Of a stretch of DNA of 64,000 nucleotides, positions 39,001-50,755 are shown one piece after another. A model generated the notes under the pieces. It was not told the DNA's origin and did not search any database. It was given only the letters and a program-made list of their open reading frames with translations. How positions within the stretch are numbered: the stretch's first letter is position 1; every line of letters begins with the position of its first letter. The stretch covers positions 752,808-816,807 of the forward strand of contig VZTJ01005306.1 of NCBI GenBank assembly GCA_013397795.1, given 5' to 3'. Origin of the DNA: Orthonyx spaldingii (lineage: Eukaryota > Chordata > Aves > Passeriformes > Orthonychidae). The position numbers were made by a program, and so were the translations under genes.

Positions 39001-39860
39001 AGTTTCAGTTAGTTCCCAATTCCAGGTATCAAAATTACTTCAAAATGTCAAAATAGAAGATTTTCATTATGAATTAATCTAAGGGAAAGATTATTTTCAT
39101 TGCAGGGTTTTACTGGTAGGCCATGGCCCTTAAGAGCTTTATGGCTATCAAGTACAATGTGTTGTAAAAACTGTCAGTGATTCAATAGGAGACACTTTTT
39201 TATTAACAAATTGATATACGGGACAATTTCACAGGCATTATGTTGCTGAAGGTGCTGTTTTTTAAGCTGGAAAATATATTCAGCCATGTAACTATGTTCT
39301 GCCTGATGATTCACTTTTAGTGTACTTAACAATTTACTTCTCTACCCATGCTCTGCACTGACTGTTGCTGTGTCCTATAGAATAACTACTGTGTATCAAA
39401 GATCAAGAAGATGAATCCAGAATTTAATGAATAATTAACACAGAGATTTCATAGGTAAAGTGCCTTGGAAACCCCAGGGATGAAAAGTACTATGGAGAAG
39501 TACTACTCTGACAGTTAGGGTGAATTTATGTTGAATGCAGACATTATCTCAGTTCAGTTCCTGCTTCTTTTGGACCCTTCCCAAGTAGCTACAGGTAATT
39601 TATTTAGACTCAGGTCTTTGCGTCTGGTCCCTGTAATAGACCACTGCCCTCATGAAGGTGTTCTTCACAGAAGCAGTCAGGAAGATGAAATAAGATCCCT
39701 TACGGCCAAAAAGTTAACAGAAGGCTCCCCCAAGCAAGAAGTAGGAGATGATGCACTCATTTTTTTTTTCTTTTTTGCCCAAAGGGAAGACATTATACAT
39801 GCATATATATGTATATAGAACTAAGAATTTATTGTTAGGGCCAGTGAATACTTTAAAAGT
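36082..39860. other. non-coding stretch, no gene seen; contains a G/T-only run
   Basis: No exon supported. Overlapping minus-strand frames at 36,160-36,564 lack known content. An A/C-rich short tract lies at about 36,460-36,500. The G/T run at 37,990-38,090 is listed separately. The segment 38,900-39,330 looks less random than its surroundings (see findings). Confidence 0.45.
37990..38090 (+). repeat. G/T-only low-complexity run, 101 bases
   Basis: Every base on the plus strand is G or T, made of TTTG units with GGGG and GGG groups. The minus strand is an A/C-only (CAAA)n-like tract. It resembles the mutated A-rich tail of an old retroposed element, or a simple repeat that grew by slippage. 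The 69-codon frame across it is a low-complexity by-product. Confidence 0.93.
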
Positions 39861-40360
39861 CTAATCAAAATACACCAAACATTTATTACTATTCCAGCTG
39901 CAGGAATACCAACACTGATTGTCCACATTGATTGAAAAAGTTAAAAAAACCTTCTTTAATACATTTACATAAGAAAAGCCTACAAATATGGATATTTTTC
40001 CTTGGGTATTGTGCTTGTCCTTCCAATGTAGCTTGGACAATGCAGGCTGACAGCTTCCTGCTTCCTGGAGTGGAGGGGCAGAACGTGTTGTGAAAAAGCG
40101 CCAGCATCCTGCTGTCTTCAGCAGGAGGAGAGTGATACTCATGGTAGGGCTTTCTTCTCCTCAGTGGTCTCCTTCTTCTGAGCTGCCAACTGCAGCCTGG
40201 CAGTGGCCCCCAGCCACACACAAATGGCTCTGGTTTGTCAGGCAGTGGCTGTGTGTGTCACCTCCTCCCCAGCAGGGCCACCCCCAGGGCTGAAACTGGA
40301 GCAGGGAAAGCAGCAGTCATTGCCCCCAGCATAGGGCTTAAACCAGCAACACTCTGATCA
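39861..40360 (-). repeat. unclassified interspersed repeat, copy A (minus)
   Basis: Its reverse complement starts near GTTGCTGGTTTAAGCCC (right edge, about 40,355) and runs to GACTTTTAAAGTATTCACT (left edge, about 39,845-39,865). It aligns along its length to 58,930-59,370. Best-matching blocks include TTGGAAGGACAAGCA, TACCCAA, GTGTTGGTATTC and GGACAAT. A minus-strand frame reads GSCQPALSKLHWKDKHNTQ, and the other copy reads GSHQPVFTKLCWKDKHYTQ in the equivalent register. By eye, identity is about 65-77%, so it is an old element. It could be an LTR (a TGTTGC start) or another non-autonomous element; no target-site duplication is evident. Confidence 0.65.
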
Positions 40361-41802
40361 GGTTCTCCTTCTTTCTCTCTATTTTGTGTTAATTTCTAGT
40401 TAGCTTTTCACTAGTAGATTTGGTACTGAGCCAAAGATGTGTGATTAATTCAGGTTTTGCTGATCTAAGCTTATACTTCTGGCCAGTCTCTTGCTTGGCA
40501 GCAGCAATGTTTATTTCATTGTCTGATTTAAATACTGACAAGACTTGCTTGAAAAGCACAAGCACTGCTTAGGTAGTTCACAATATATGACAAATGATAT
40601 CCATAACATAAAAACTAAAGATCATGTTTCTAACATGAACAGTTTAGTTCCCGTCACCCCCAAAATACAAGTTGCTTACAGGTAGTGATCATGTCCTACC
40701 TCTAGGGAAAACTTCAATAGAATCCCAAACTCACCAAGCAGCTGTCGTTTGACAGCTGGGTGCATTACAGGGAGTCAGGCTGGACAGGAGGCCACTTAAA
40801 TAGCTGTAGAGCATCAAAGCCTCACCTGTGCTTGCAGCAGGTCACACACGAGAGAAAGGCCCTGGTTACCTGTGAGCTTTGCTGTCACAGTGCAGGAAGT
40901 TGAGATATCAAGGTGCTGATAAGAACACTGGGCCTAATGAGAAGCACTGGCCAGTGCTGCCCCTGAGGGTCCAACTCCAGGGACACTATAAGATGGTCCA
41001 AAGGCACTCCTGTCAACCAGTGTTATCACCTGAGCTTACCCTTCTACCTATTTTCCAAAATAGAATTGACACAATCCTCATGTTAACGTTCAAAATTATC
41101 TCCTTGTTTGCCCTTTCGAGCCTAAGAAAAATAATCTTGGTTCCATACATAGGGTGTGTTTTCTTCTATCCTCAGGATTTTGTTTGTAACAATATGTACC
41201 TTAACTTGCCTCTCCTGGAAACTTCACTCACTTGGAAACTGTGTTCTGAAGAGAGGTGCGTAATTAGTTTCTTCCAAATAATGAAAATCAGATAATTTAA
41301 AGATTTGTCTGCCTCATGGCAGGGAAAGATCTAGCTAGATTTCCTCCTTCATATAGTTCAATGTTGCATGTAAGGCACTCATCCAGGATACAGAAGACTT
41401 GGTTCTACTTTCTCAAGGAAAAAAATTTCAATTCCATCTCTTCTCAGTCCCATCTCCTTGGAGAATGTCTCACCACTGGACTGTTAGGGGATGAAAAAAG
41501 GAATTCAGTTCTCTGCCCTAGTTCTGTCACTGACATAAAGTACTTGAATCCTTGTGCCTCCAAGTGTGGCATGGCTGTGTATCCTACCTGGTTTTCACAG
41601 CTCCCTGTATGTGGGAGAAGGCCTAGCTTTGACTTCTGCACCTGGGTGGGTAATAGGTTTATAGAACATTCCTTATGAAATTAATAGAGAGACCTATAGA
41701 CACATAAAGAGGTCTTTATTTTTAGTATGCTTATTTGAAATATGTAATAACCGTCAGAAATCAAAAACTTGAATCAATGGAAATCAGTCATAGGGATATA
41801 TA
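40361..41802. other. non-coding stretch up to the assembly gap, no gene seen
   Basis: Slightly GC-richer sequence at 40,740-41,050 may be a diverged repeat but I cannot identify it. Plus-strand frames at 40,879-41,295 (138 codons) and 41,316-41,678 (120 codons) have no recognisable domains, and no splice or promoter context supports them. Confidence 0.4.
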
Positions 41803-41842
41803 NNNNNNNNNNNNNNNNNNNNNNNNNNNNNNNNNNNNNNNN
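41803..41842. other. assembly gap (40 N)
   Basis: A run of N from 41,803 to 41,842. Sequence on both sides is AT-rich and non-repetitive in appearance. The true missing length is unknown. Confidence 1.
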
Positions 41843-42375
41843 TAAAAGAACCTCCATCCATTTTTCTCGATCTATATGATATTAATTTCATAGAATACTT
41901 GTATTCTGGTGCACTATTCAATCAACAGTTTTGTGTGACCAAATAAAAAGGGAGATAATTTAATTTATTGATTTCTCTTCATTGTTAATCTTGCTAGAGC
42001 AGATTAATGACTTTGGTAATTGGTAGAATGTTCAGAGTCCTGGAATTTAGCATTTTGGGTGGAAAAAAAAATACATTGATGGATATTAAAAAACAAGAAT
42101 GAAACCTGAACAATCAAATGAGATTTAATAACAAAATTTGCTCATTTTCCTGTGCAAATAGTTCTATTGACTTTTGCAAGACTACTATGAAGTGAAACTA
42201 ATAATTTTAGCTGTCAATTTCTAAAAGATTCATCGCTTCCTGCAACAGAGAATTGTCCTTTCTCCTCCTGTGTTATACAGTTAAATAACATCCATTTCTA
42301 AGGGGTTGTTTTTTCTGCAGAAGATTATTTCTGGGTTACTTGTACACTTAGAAGAGTATTCTAATAATAAGGATA
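41843..42375. other. non-coding stretch, nothing seen
   Basis: AT-rich, without exon signals or recognised repeats. Confidence 0.45.
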
Positions 42376-42602
42376 GGTTTAGATGAGATATTAAGAAGAA
42401 ATTCTTTACTGGGAAGGTGGTGGGGCACTTGAACAAGTTGCCCCAAGAAGTTGTGGATGCCCCATCCTTGGAAGTGTTCAAGGCCAGGTTGGATGGGGCT
42501 TTGAGCAACCTGGTCTAGTGGAAGATGTCCCTGCCCATGGCAGGGAGATTGGGACTAGACAGTCAGTAAGATCCCACCCAAAGCATTCTGTTGTATTCTA
42601 TT
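42376..42602 (+). mobile_element. CR1 LINE 3' end, complete to the terminal repeat
   Basis: The plus strand reads TTAAGAAGAAATTCTTTACT, then GAAGTTGTGGATGCCCCATC, AGGCCAGGTTGGATGGGGCT and TGTCCCTGCCCATGGCAG. It ends with ATTCTGTTGTATTCTATTC, a variant of the CR1 8-bp terminal repeats (ATTCTATG type). It is 5'-truncated to about 227 bp. Confidence 0.92.
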
Positions 42603-42934
42603 CACAGAGCTGATCCTCTGGGCTTACACACTGACAGTCTGTCCTAGCTTCTTAAGATAGTACCATGACAGATGTCTGAGCTTTGTAAGACTGTCCCCTT
42701 GTAAATGCTATTTCTGTCCCTTGTTGCTTACAGCTATTCCATAACTATATCTCTTTTGCTTTTGAGCTTCTATTGTTAAAGAAAGGAGAAACAAATGAAC
42801 CAGACAACTACAAACCCTGATGTCTGGAGCCAACAGTGTGCCACACTTTAGGATTAATTCTGATGAAAATAATAATTGAAAAGTTGGAGGTGAAAAGGGG
42901 TAAAATCCAAAATGAAGTAGATTATGCTACACTG
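42603..42934. other. spacer between CR1 and LTR, nothing recognised
   Basis: About 330 bp with no frame or repeat that I recognise. Confidence 0.4.
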
Positions 42935-43496
42935 GCAGCAGCAGGAGCTGTGATGGGGCCCCTGTGAGGAGAGGCTGGGGCTGCTGGGCATGGTTGAGCC
43001 CACAGCTGAGGTGTTGGTGCCTTGAGGAAAACATATCTAAGAAAGGGCAAAAAGTGCCCCAGGGAAAGGAGGAGGGAACACAAGGTCACAGGAAGAGGAA
43101 GTGCTCCATGGCAGAGCAGTCATCCAGGCTGCAGACCCTGAGGTACCCCTTTGCCAAGCAGGTGGATATGGCCTAAAGCAGCTGCAACCCACATAGAGCC
43201 CACCCTGGAGCAAAGAGTGATGAGGAAGGAGTAGCCAAGAGGAGCTGTTAGGGTTTGACCACAAAGATCATTCCCCATCCCCCTGTGTGGCTCAGGGTGA
43301 AGGAAAGGTGGAAAAGGTAAGAGGGAAGGAGGTAGCCATAGATGTGGAGTCAGCCTGGGAATGGGGGGCAGGGGGGATAGGGGAAGGGTGTTGTTTAAAT
43401 GTCCTATTTTCTCCCCCATCCTGCTGACTGGAGGGGAAGTTGGAGGGTGAGCGGCTGGGTGGAGGTTTGGCTGTTAGCCAAGGCTAATCCACCACA
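42935..43496 (+). mobile_element. ERVL-like avian LTR, plus strand, with internal deletion
   Basis: Landmarks of a second common avian LTR family occur in order: GGGCATGGTTGAGCCCACAG, GAAAGGGCAAAAAGTGCCCC, CTCCATGGCAGAGCAG, CATTCCCCATCCCCCTGTG, GGGTGTTGTTTAAATGTCC and GTGAGCGGCTGGGTGG, ending in AATCCACCACA at 43,496. The family usually has an AATAAA-containing R/U5 region between the GTGTTGTTTA block and the CTCCCC block; it appears to be deleted here. The start is uncertain. No internal viral region adjoins, so it is a solo LTR relic. A related copy is at about 58,180-58,870. Confidence 0.72.
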
Positions 43497-43674
43497 CAGA
43501 TTAATCTCATACCTTCCTTTAATAATACTTCCTTACCTTTAGTAGCTGGAGTCAGAACTCGATGTCCTGGAAAAGCTCTGTTAATCTTACCTCTCCATCA
43601 GTTTGTTGTGACCATATGTGGAAATCCAGTTTGAATTCTGAGCAGCAAGGGAAGTGGTTACTGAGACTTTTTTT

Positions 43675-44530
43675 CATAGAATCATAGGATGGCTGAGGTC
43701 GGAAGGGACCTCTGGAGGTCATCTGGTCCAACATCTCTGCTCAAGCAGTGTCCCCTAGAGCTGCTTGCCCAGAAATGTATGCAGACAGCTTTTGAATATC
43801 TCCAAATATTAGGAGATGCCACAACCTCATTGGGCAACCTGCTTGGTCACTCTCACAGGAGAAATTTTTCCTTATGTCCAGACAGTACCTCCTGTGTTTC
43901 AGTTTGTGCCTATTGCCTCTGGTCCTGTCTCTGGGCACCACAGAAAACAGCCTGGCTCATCTTCTGTACACCCTCCCGTCAGCCATTCACATACATTGAT
44001 GAGATTCCCTGCTGAGCCCCTCTTCTCCCAGCTGTACATGCACAGCTCTGTGCTTTTCCTCGCAGAAGAGATGCTTGAGTCCCTTCATCATCTTTACAAC
44101 CCTTTGATAGACTTTCCATTATGTCTCTCACATGCAGGGCAGCCCACAACTGGATACAGTATTGTTGCCTCACCTGTGCAACAGGTGCAGAAGGATCCTT
44201 CCTGGAGTGCCAGGTGCCTTCCTGGAGTGGAAGGATCGCCTCCAAGGAGCAGCTGCTAGGGCTCCTCCTAATGCCGCTCAGATGCCACCAGCCTTCTTTG
44301 CCACAAAGATGCATTGCTGGCTTGTGTTCAGTAAGGTGTCCACCATGCCCTCCAGATCCTTTTCTGCAAGGTGCTTTTCCTGCTGGTGGATCCCCAGCAT
44401 ACATTGGTACCTGGGATTCTCTCTTCCGAGCTGGAGGATTTTGTATCTCTCTTTGTTCTGCGTGTGGTGAGCTCTGTCAGCCCATTCTCCAGCCTGCTGA
44501 TGTCCTTCTGGATGGCAGCACAAACCTTTA
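43675..44530 (-). mobile_element. CR1 LINE, 5'-truncated, about 850 bp
   Basis: The left end has the CR1 3' terminus in reverse (CATAGAATCATAGGATGGCT, then CGGAAGGGACCTCTGGAGGT and CATCTGGTCCAAC). In the minus frame at 43,741-43,941 the residues DRTRGNRHKLKHRR and CLDIRKNF mark the C-terminal part of CR1 ORF2, now degraded. Further right are CR1 segments such as CTCTGGTCCTGTCTCTGGGC and CCTTCTGGATGGCAGCAC. Many overlapping frames on both strands (43,689-44,643) are by-products of this GC-richer element. Confidence 0.9.
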
Positions 44531-47500
44531 GTTCTTCTTTTATGGAAAGAAAGAGAATCAAGGCTGTTGGAGCATTCAAAGCAGGCAATTTTCACTGGAG
44601 AGAGAACTCTCCACTAGCTACAGATGGCACAAATCCCATTTGAAGTTCAGTTAGGTAAGGTTTAGAATGTTTTAGTTAGGAATTTGTTTTGCCTTTGGAG
44701 TAATAAAGTAGTTTTTGTTCATGCTGGCTATCTAAAATATTCATCTGGTAAAGGGGCTATATCACAATTTGCCCAGTTGAGCCAGGGAGCTTAAATGAGA
44801 AACTCAAGCCTTAACTTTACAGAAATGCAGCCAGGAAAAATATAGACCTGAGAACCACACCTGATATGAGTTGCATACTAAGTATCCTGAAACATAAGTC
44901 ACCTTGTCTTCTAGAATAAGCTGGCAACTTTAACTAAAGACAAATAAAACCAATATATTTGTGTTTTGTTTTGTAAGAATTGTTGGCATATGGGAAATTG
45001 TAAAGGGAATATTGACATGGCAACAAATTAATGTATTGACACTGGCTTCGTAAAGACAATTTCCATAATTAATAATAAAATTCTTAAATTAACATATTTG
45101 GTAGAAAAATTAAAATGAAAAACTATGCAAAATAAAGTGATTTTAAGGAGTTTTTCTATCAGTAGTGCTCCTATACATCGTGAATTCTTTCTGCTAGAAC
45201 ATGTCAAGGTAAACTAGGGAGCCAGATCTAGACACTGAGCAGTAAACTAGGTGCTTGATTCCTGTGGTGTTTGCAATAACTTTATTCTGCCCTGTCAGTG
45301 ACAAATCCATCTGGTGTAACCGATGTAGCGTGAGCTCTGTCTAATCCCATTCTAGTGGGAGCACAGCAGAGAAAGTCTCCTCCTAATCTGAAGGAGCATC
45401 CTAGGTCATGCAAGTAAATCTGCATAGCTAAAGCAGCTACAGGGTGGTGACAGATTGGATGTGGAGGCAGCTCTGAGGGGCTGGACAGTGTAGAGGTGAC
45501 TTGATCCAATCAAGATCCTTGGTTAGGAAATTGAATGTTGCCTTAGAGGGGTGGAATGCTTGCAGGATGGACAAGAACAGTGTAGTAGGTAACTCCACTG
45601 ACAAAGGTAAATAAGAGTCCTAAATAGTCTGGGTTTGTGCTGATTTTGTTTTCAGAGGCAATCTCTAGGTAGTTTAGCTGAGTCCTTTGTTGATGCCAAC
45701 AGGATGCTTGCAAATAGTTATTTCATCTTTAACATATGTAGACTGGAGTTTCACGTAGTGAGAATTATGTGGAAGAAACATCATGATAATCTACAGTGGT
45801 GAAAGTAGTATCATACATCTATACATTAGAAGTGATATTTCTGGCCTTAAGAGCCAAATTCAGAGATGATCTGCTGAAGCTTAAGTAGAGAAATTTATAT
45901 TTTCATAATATTCTCTAGCATATGATCTGTATCTCTTAGGCTAGGTATATTACAACCTTGTTTTACGCCATTTTTTAAATTGGATCACTGCTTGCACTAG
46001 ACTTTTAGAATTTACTTGTTCAGAGTCTAGCAGAATGGTGTGAGGCAGTTAAAGCAGAATGGCATTAATTTAAAAGAAAGGTCCTTGAGTCTCTTATATT
46101 CTCCTTTAGTATGGGAACATATATACCAGCAGAGATAACTTTGTTATTACGTGTAGTGGGCCACATTGAAAAGGTCAGGTTTAAAGGTTACAGTGTAAAT
46201 GAATCAGATTCTGTAAGAGTAGAAAAGAAATAAAAGTAATAGCAGCTCAGTCTCCCTTGCACCTATTTGCATTCACCTCTCTTTTAAACTCGGTGGAGCT
46301 GGGTTTTAATGAACCATGTACTCTGGTTTTAAAACACTAATGTAAACTCTTCTAGGTTTGATTAGCAGAGCCAGCAAGATATTAATTTTTAAATGGGATG
46401 TTTTGTGTGAGGAAGCCTTCTGCCAAAGTGTACCTTAAAGTCCTACTTAAGATGGAAATCTAAACAAGGTGTCAAAGGGAAAAATGAAATAGAATTGTCA
46501 GCTAAATCTTACTAGGCGAAACTATATAATGAAGACTGTAATATGACATTACAGTGGAGTTCTACTCTAAGAATTACTAATAAAACACTGAAACATTTAT
46601 TAGGCCCAATTATGCATATCTGAAACCATTTTGTGGAGCTCTTCATTTAGCCATAGTTTTTGAATGAATAAGAAAGAACAGATGCATTAACTCCCTTATC
46701 CGCTTCCCAAGCCTTCACTGCATGATTAGCTTTGCTAAACCGAAGTCTTCTGTGCTTATTCTACCAGCCATCTCTGAGAGGATGGATTCAGAGTTGGATA
46801 TGGTCACTTCTTAGCCTGCACAAGGGCTTAGACAACAACAACAGTGCCAGCATGACACACGTGAACTGTCCCCGTGTTTTGTCTCCTGCATTGTTGGTTC
46901 ATCACAGGCTGTTTGCTCTGAGTCGCAGAATTTAGGAAATGGATGGCTGTTTAAAACTAATTTGAAATTTAATGGCCACCATGACAGAGATTAACTTAAA
47001 GCAACTGGTATATTCTTCAGTATGCAGAGAATCATATTTAGGAAGGGATTCAGTGTTTTGACAAAAATATGAATTTTTCCCCAAGCCTAGACAATCACAT
47101 CTCACAGTTTAAGTCACAAGTTTACCCTTGTTTTAATTATGATAAAGAATTTTCTTGTTGGTTCTTTTATGAAGATCGCTATGTCCGATTCAGTTTAAAA
47201 ATTCCTTAACAGTTTATAATTTGTAGCCATCTGTCAGTGGCCTGGTAATGTATAATGACTGTTTTCTGTTCTGAGGCATTAATATATTAGTCTGAAGCAT
47301 CTTTCTCCTAAGCCATATAAGTCATTATAATTTACCCTACATCCATTATGCTTTAATTACCTTATCATCTGTGCAGATTATGGTTCAGTATTAAAAATAA
47401 AAGGGAAATTTGCAATGTTTGTCAGAAGCAAGTGCCCTTTTTGCATCTTCACCTGCTGTTTATGTTTGCGCCAAATTAGGCTGAGGTTCATAATTGGAAA

Positions 47501-48838
47501 AATGAAAGAGGCTGTGTGAACTGAAAATCAATTTGGTGCACAGGAACACATGGCACAAAGAATGCTTTCTTGTAAGACATTTTTGGGTTTTGCCTTTTGA
47601 TGTACCTGTAATTATTTATACTAATTATAACTAAAATATCTCTCCCTTACACGCACATGAGGCTGGCAATTAGACATGACCTCCAAACCCAGAAATTTGT
47701 AAGAAACAAGTTAGAATTAGAATGCTGCATCCAGGTCTGCATTGGTCCTGGAACAAAAGCAGTCTTCTCAGTTCACTATGCAGAAGCACAGTTTCAATTT
47801 ACAGCGAAGGACTTGGCTCTTCTAGTTATATGCTATCCAGTTATATCATTAGAGGACATGTTTAAAATCCCTTTTGGATTGAATTTAAGCCAGATCCTTA
47901 GCTGGATAAATTGCCTTGTCTCTGAATCCAACTGCACTATGTTCACACACCGGCTGAAGGCCTTGATGGATTATGAGCAATTGAAAGTATCTGATTACCT
48001 AAAATGCAGGGGGACAACCCCTCTATGGTATGGAACGGAGACTCCTGTTGGGTGGGAACCCTTCTCTCTCACTTCTGGATGGCAGACTGCCCTGTTTTCT
48101 CATTCCCCAGTTCCCACTCTTTGTTTGGGAAGGCTGAAGATTTAGGCTGTGTCCCTATTTGGTCAAAGAGTCAAGACCACCAGCATTTTAGTGCAAGGTC
48201 CTAGCAAAATTCCTGCCATGTAATTTTGAATCATGCATAGAAATATGCTCTAAAGACCTTAAAGACCTAGAAATAAAACGACACACTTTTGAGACAATAT
48301 TAGTATAGGAGGTAATATAAAAGATGGTCTTTAATTGGAGGCCTTCAGGGGCAGATATGGAAAAATGCCTGCCCCACATACAGTGAATACAGTTTTATAA
48401 GTTTAGAAAATTAGCATAATTGACAAGAATTCCCAATTAGAAGCACAAGTAATGAGGTTATTACTCCTTTGGTTCCACCTCTTCTGGAGCCCCCTTTCTT
48501 GCTACTAGCTGTACTAGCTGTACTTTGTTTATGAGAAAGTATCTTGAGAAGCTGGTTTTAACCTTGGTTCCCAGAGGAGACAAGATAGAACAGCAGCCTT
48601 TGAAATGTGTTTTGTCTTTCTGCCTATCAGGGTAGGAAAAGTACTGGCGGTAGCTAGGAACTACATAACTATACAACAGTATTCTACAGAGCTATGAATA
48701 CATATAAAGGAAATATAAAAGCAAAAATAATTTTGGCATCACTACTGAGAAACAAAAAAAGCATCTGCAGAGGGACATTCTTTACTACTTTATTTAGAAA
48801 ACTAAGGCAATAAAAGGAACTAAGGTAACATAGATAAA
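44531..48838. other. non-coding stretch, no gene seen
   Basis: AT-rich sequence. The longest single frame of the window lies here (47,657-48,145, 162 codons), but its translation shows no domain, signal or splice support and such a length is expected by chance about once in a window like this. The part at 47,130-47,560 has the look of conserved vertebrate non-coding sequence (see findings). Confidence 0.45.
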
Positions 48839-48904
48839 TTTTTTTTTAAATTTTTTTTTTGTTGTTGTTGTTGTTTGTTTGTTTGTTTGTTTTTGGTTTT
48901 TTTT
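48839..48904 (+). repeat. T-rich microsatellite: poly-T, (GTT)n and (GTTT)n
   Basis: Poly-T with a short AAA break is followed by four GTT units, several GTTT units and more T. On the minus strand this reads as an A-rich tail-like (AAAC)n(AAC)n(A)n tract. Confidence 0.92.
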
Positions 48905-50685
48905 ACTTTGGGCAGTGGCAGACAGTACCAAAATCATGGTGTGTTATTCAGGGTAATGCTGTATTTGTGTGCTCCATCAGTTGTTTCCACTCAACTTTAG
49001 CTTATGGGGTAGAGATGTGAAAGAAATATGGTAATGTCAAGAAGTTAAATTATTCTTTTCCCTGCAACATGTGAATGCAGCCTTTGACCTCCCAAGTCCT
49101 ACACTTGAGAAGGACAGGTGTTAATTTTAAAATCTTGTCTGTTCCACATGCTATTCACTTCATGCCATGAGCAGTAACTGCTTTACAGTACATGCCCACT
49201 GTGTCATTGCTCACCACATTGTCATGTCTACCATTCTAGTCCTGGATGTTTTGACTGTTGGTTTGTTGTTTTTATTTTTTCTCTCACATGAGTTCTTGTG
49301 GATCATATGGCCTAGATATGTCTTGGTGCAAATGGGAGTCAGGAAGGCCACAATCATATCATTTTAGACAGATACCTTGTCAAACAAGGACTTGGGACAC
49401 ATTGTCTCGGGCAAGGGACGGAGGCAGGCCTGTGACACGAAGCTATTGGCACCAATTGTAATTGCCAGTAGAATATTTTGGAGAAGAGCAGGATTGCTTT
49501 TAGAATTTGTGACAAATCCTGCAGATGTGCATAACGGCATATTTCTGATAACACTCTTGGTTACATTCTGATAACATTCTGATAACATTGCTGTTACTCT
49601 CATAAAATAATAGACGTATTTGCAAGTACTTCAAGGTCTGAGGACTATGTCACAAGGATTAAACAATTCCTTTGATTATAATGATTGGAAAAGCTTCATA
49701 GTTAAAATAAATCATACATTATAGCATTCACCAGACTACCTAGAATGTTTCCTATTGTCACATAAAATGGAATTTTTCTTGTAAAGTTATATGGTGAGGA
49801 GAAGTATCATATGATAGGCCAGTAGCTGGAGTTATACGCTAACTTCAGACCTGCTGTACTACTCAGTGTCTTAGTTCTTCAGTAACAGAACACCACAAAT
49901 GTATTTGTTTAATTAAAGATTGAAGTTTGTACATACTATAGTAATAAGGCATAAATATCCTTAAAATCAGGTATTCCCATCCCATTATTCAAGGTTATGT
50001 GTATAGAGTAACCTTCTGAAGTGCAGTAAAGGCAAATCCAAATTGGCACTGCAAGAGCCAGCTAGGATCTAGAAACCCTGTATTTCTATTTTGCGCAATG
50101 CACATCCAATCTGAGACCACCTGTTGATTTGGATAAAATGTCAGATGTCATGTTCGATCTTCGGATCTTGGTTGGATGTCCATATTGTATTTAAATTATA
50201 CCATATAGGATGACAACCTTTTTCTTCCTTGGTGCAGGGATCTTTGCATCACCCTTCAAGGATGAAAGCAAGTGAAATATTTTTTATGTCTGTGCATTGA
50301 GTAGTGTTAGCCTGACCTAGATTACAAGGGAATAGATTTCAATCTCTTTCAAATTTAAGAAAGATTTCCTGAAAGATACTTCTAGTTTTATCCTATCATA
50401 TACATCTGACTTTGATTCAAAATATTTTTGAAGTATGACAATATGGGTGATATTGAATATTAAAAAATATGTTTATATTTTTCCTTGGATTATATGTCTG
50501 TGTATTAGAAAGTAGACTTTAAGGAGTACTGTAATAAACAGACCCAAAAATGCTGTGAGAGACTGGGTAATGTACTGAAGAATAAACAGCGAATAAATGG
50601 TCTTTATAGTTTGCAATCCTTTGGTGTTGCATCTTATATTTGTTTGCACAGTGTCTCATACTTTGCATCTGTTGGCAGTATCATA
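48905..50685. other. non-coding stretch, no gene seen
   Basis: A small 11-bp tandem (ATTCTGATAAC, two copies plus) starts at 49,565. A somewhat GC-richer block at 49,370-49,560 may be an old repeat that I cannot identify. No exons. Confidence 0.4.
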
Positions 50686-50755
50686 AACATATAATTAATA
50701 TATATTACATATATATTAATATATATAACATATAATTAATATATATAATTCATAA
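50686..50755. repeat. AT-rich imperfect tandem and palindromic repeat
   Basis: A 21-base AT-only block beginning AACATATAATTAATATATA occurs at 50,686 and again at 50,727 (period 41 bp), with ATATATATTAATATAT palindromes between. It could form cruciform structures. Confidence 0.85.

Noticed and set aside
40879..41678. Two neighbouring plus-strand frames of 138 and 120 codons
   Set aside because: Translations resemble no family, and there is no splice or translation-start support. They may be part of an old repeat or chance.
43689..44643. Stack of long overlapping frames on both strands (up to 147 codons)
   Set aside because: All lie in or at the edge of a CR1 copy, and GC-richer CR1 sequence has few stop codons in any frame.
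47657..48145. Longest open frame of the window, 162 codons, plus strand
   Set aside because: No domain, signal peptide, membrane segment, splice context or promoter is visible. One or two frames of this length are expected by chance in 64 kb read in six frames.
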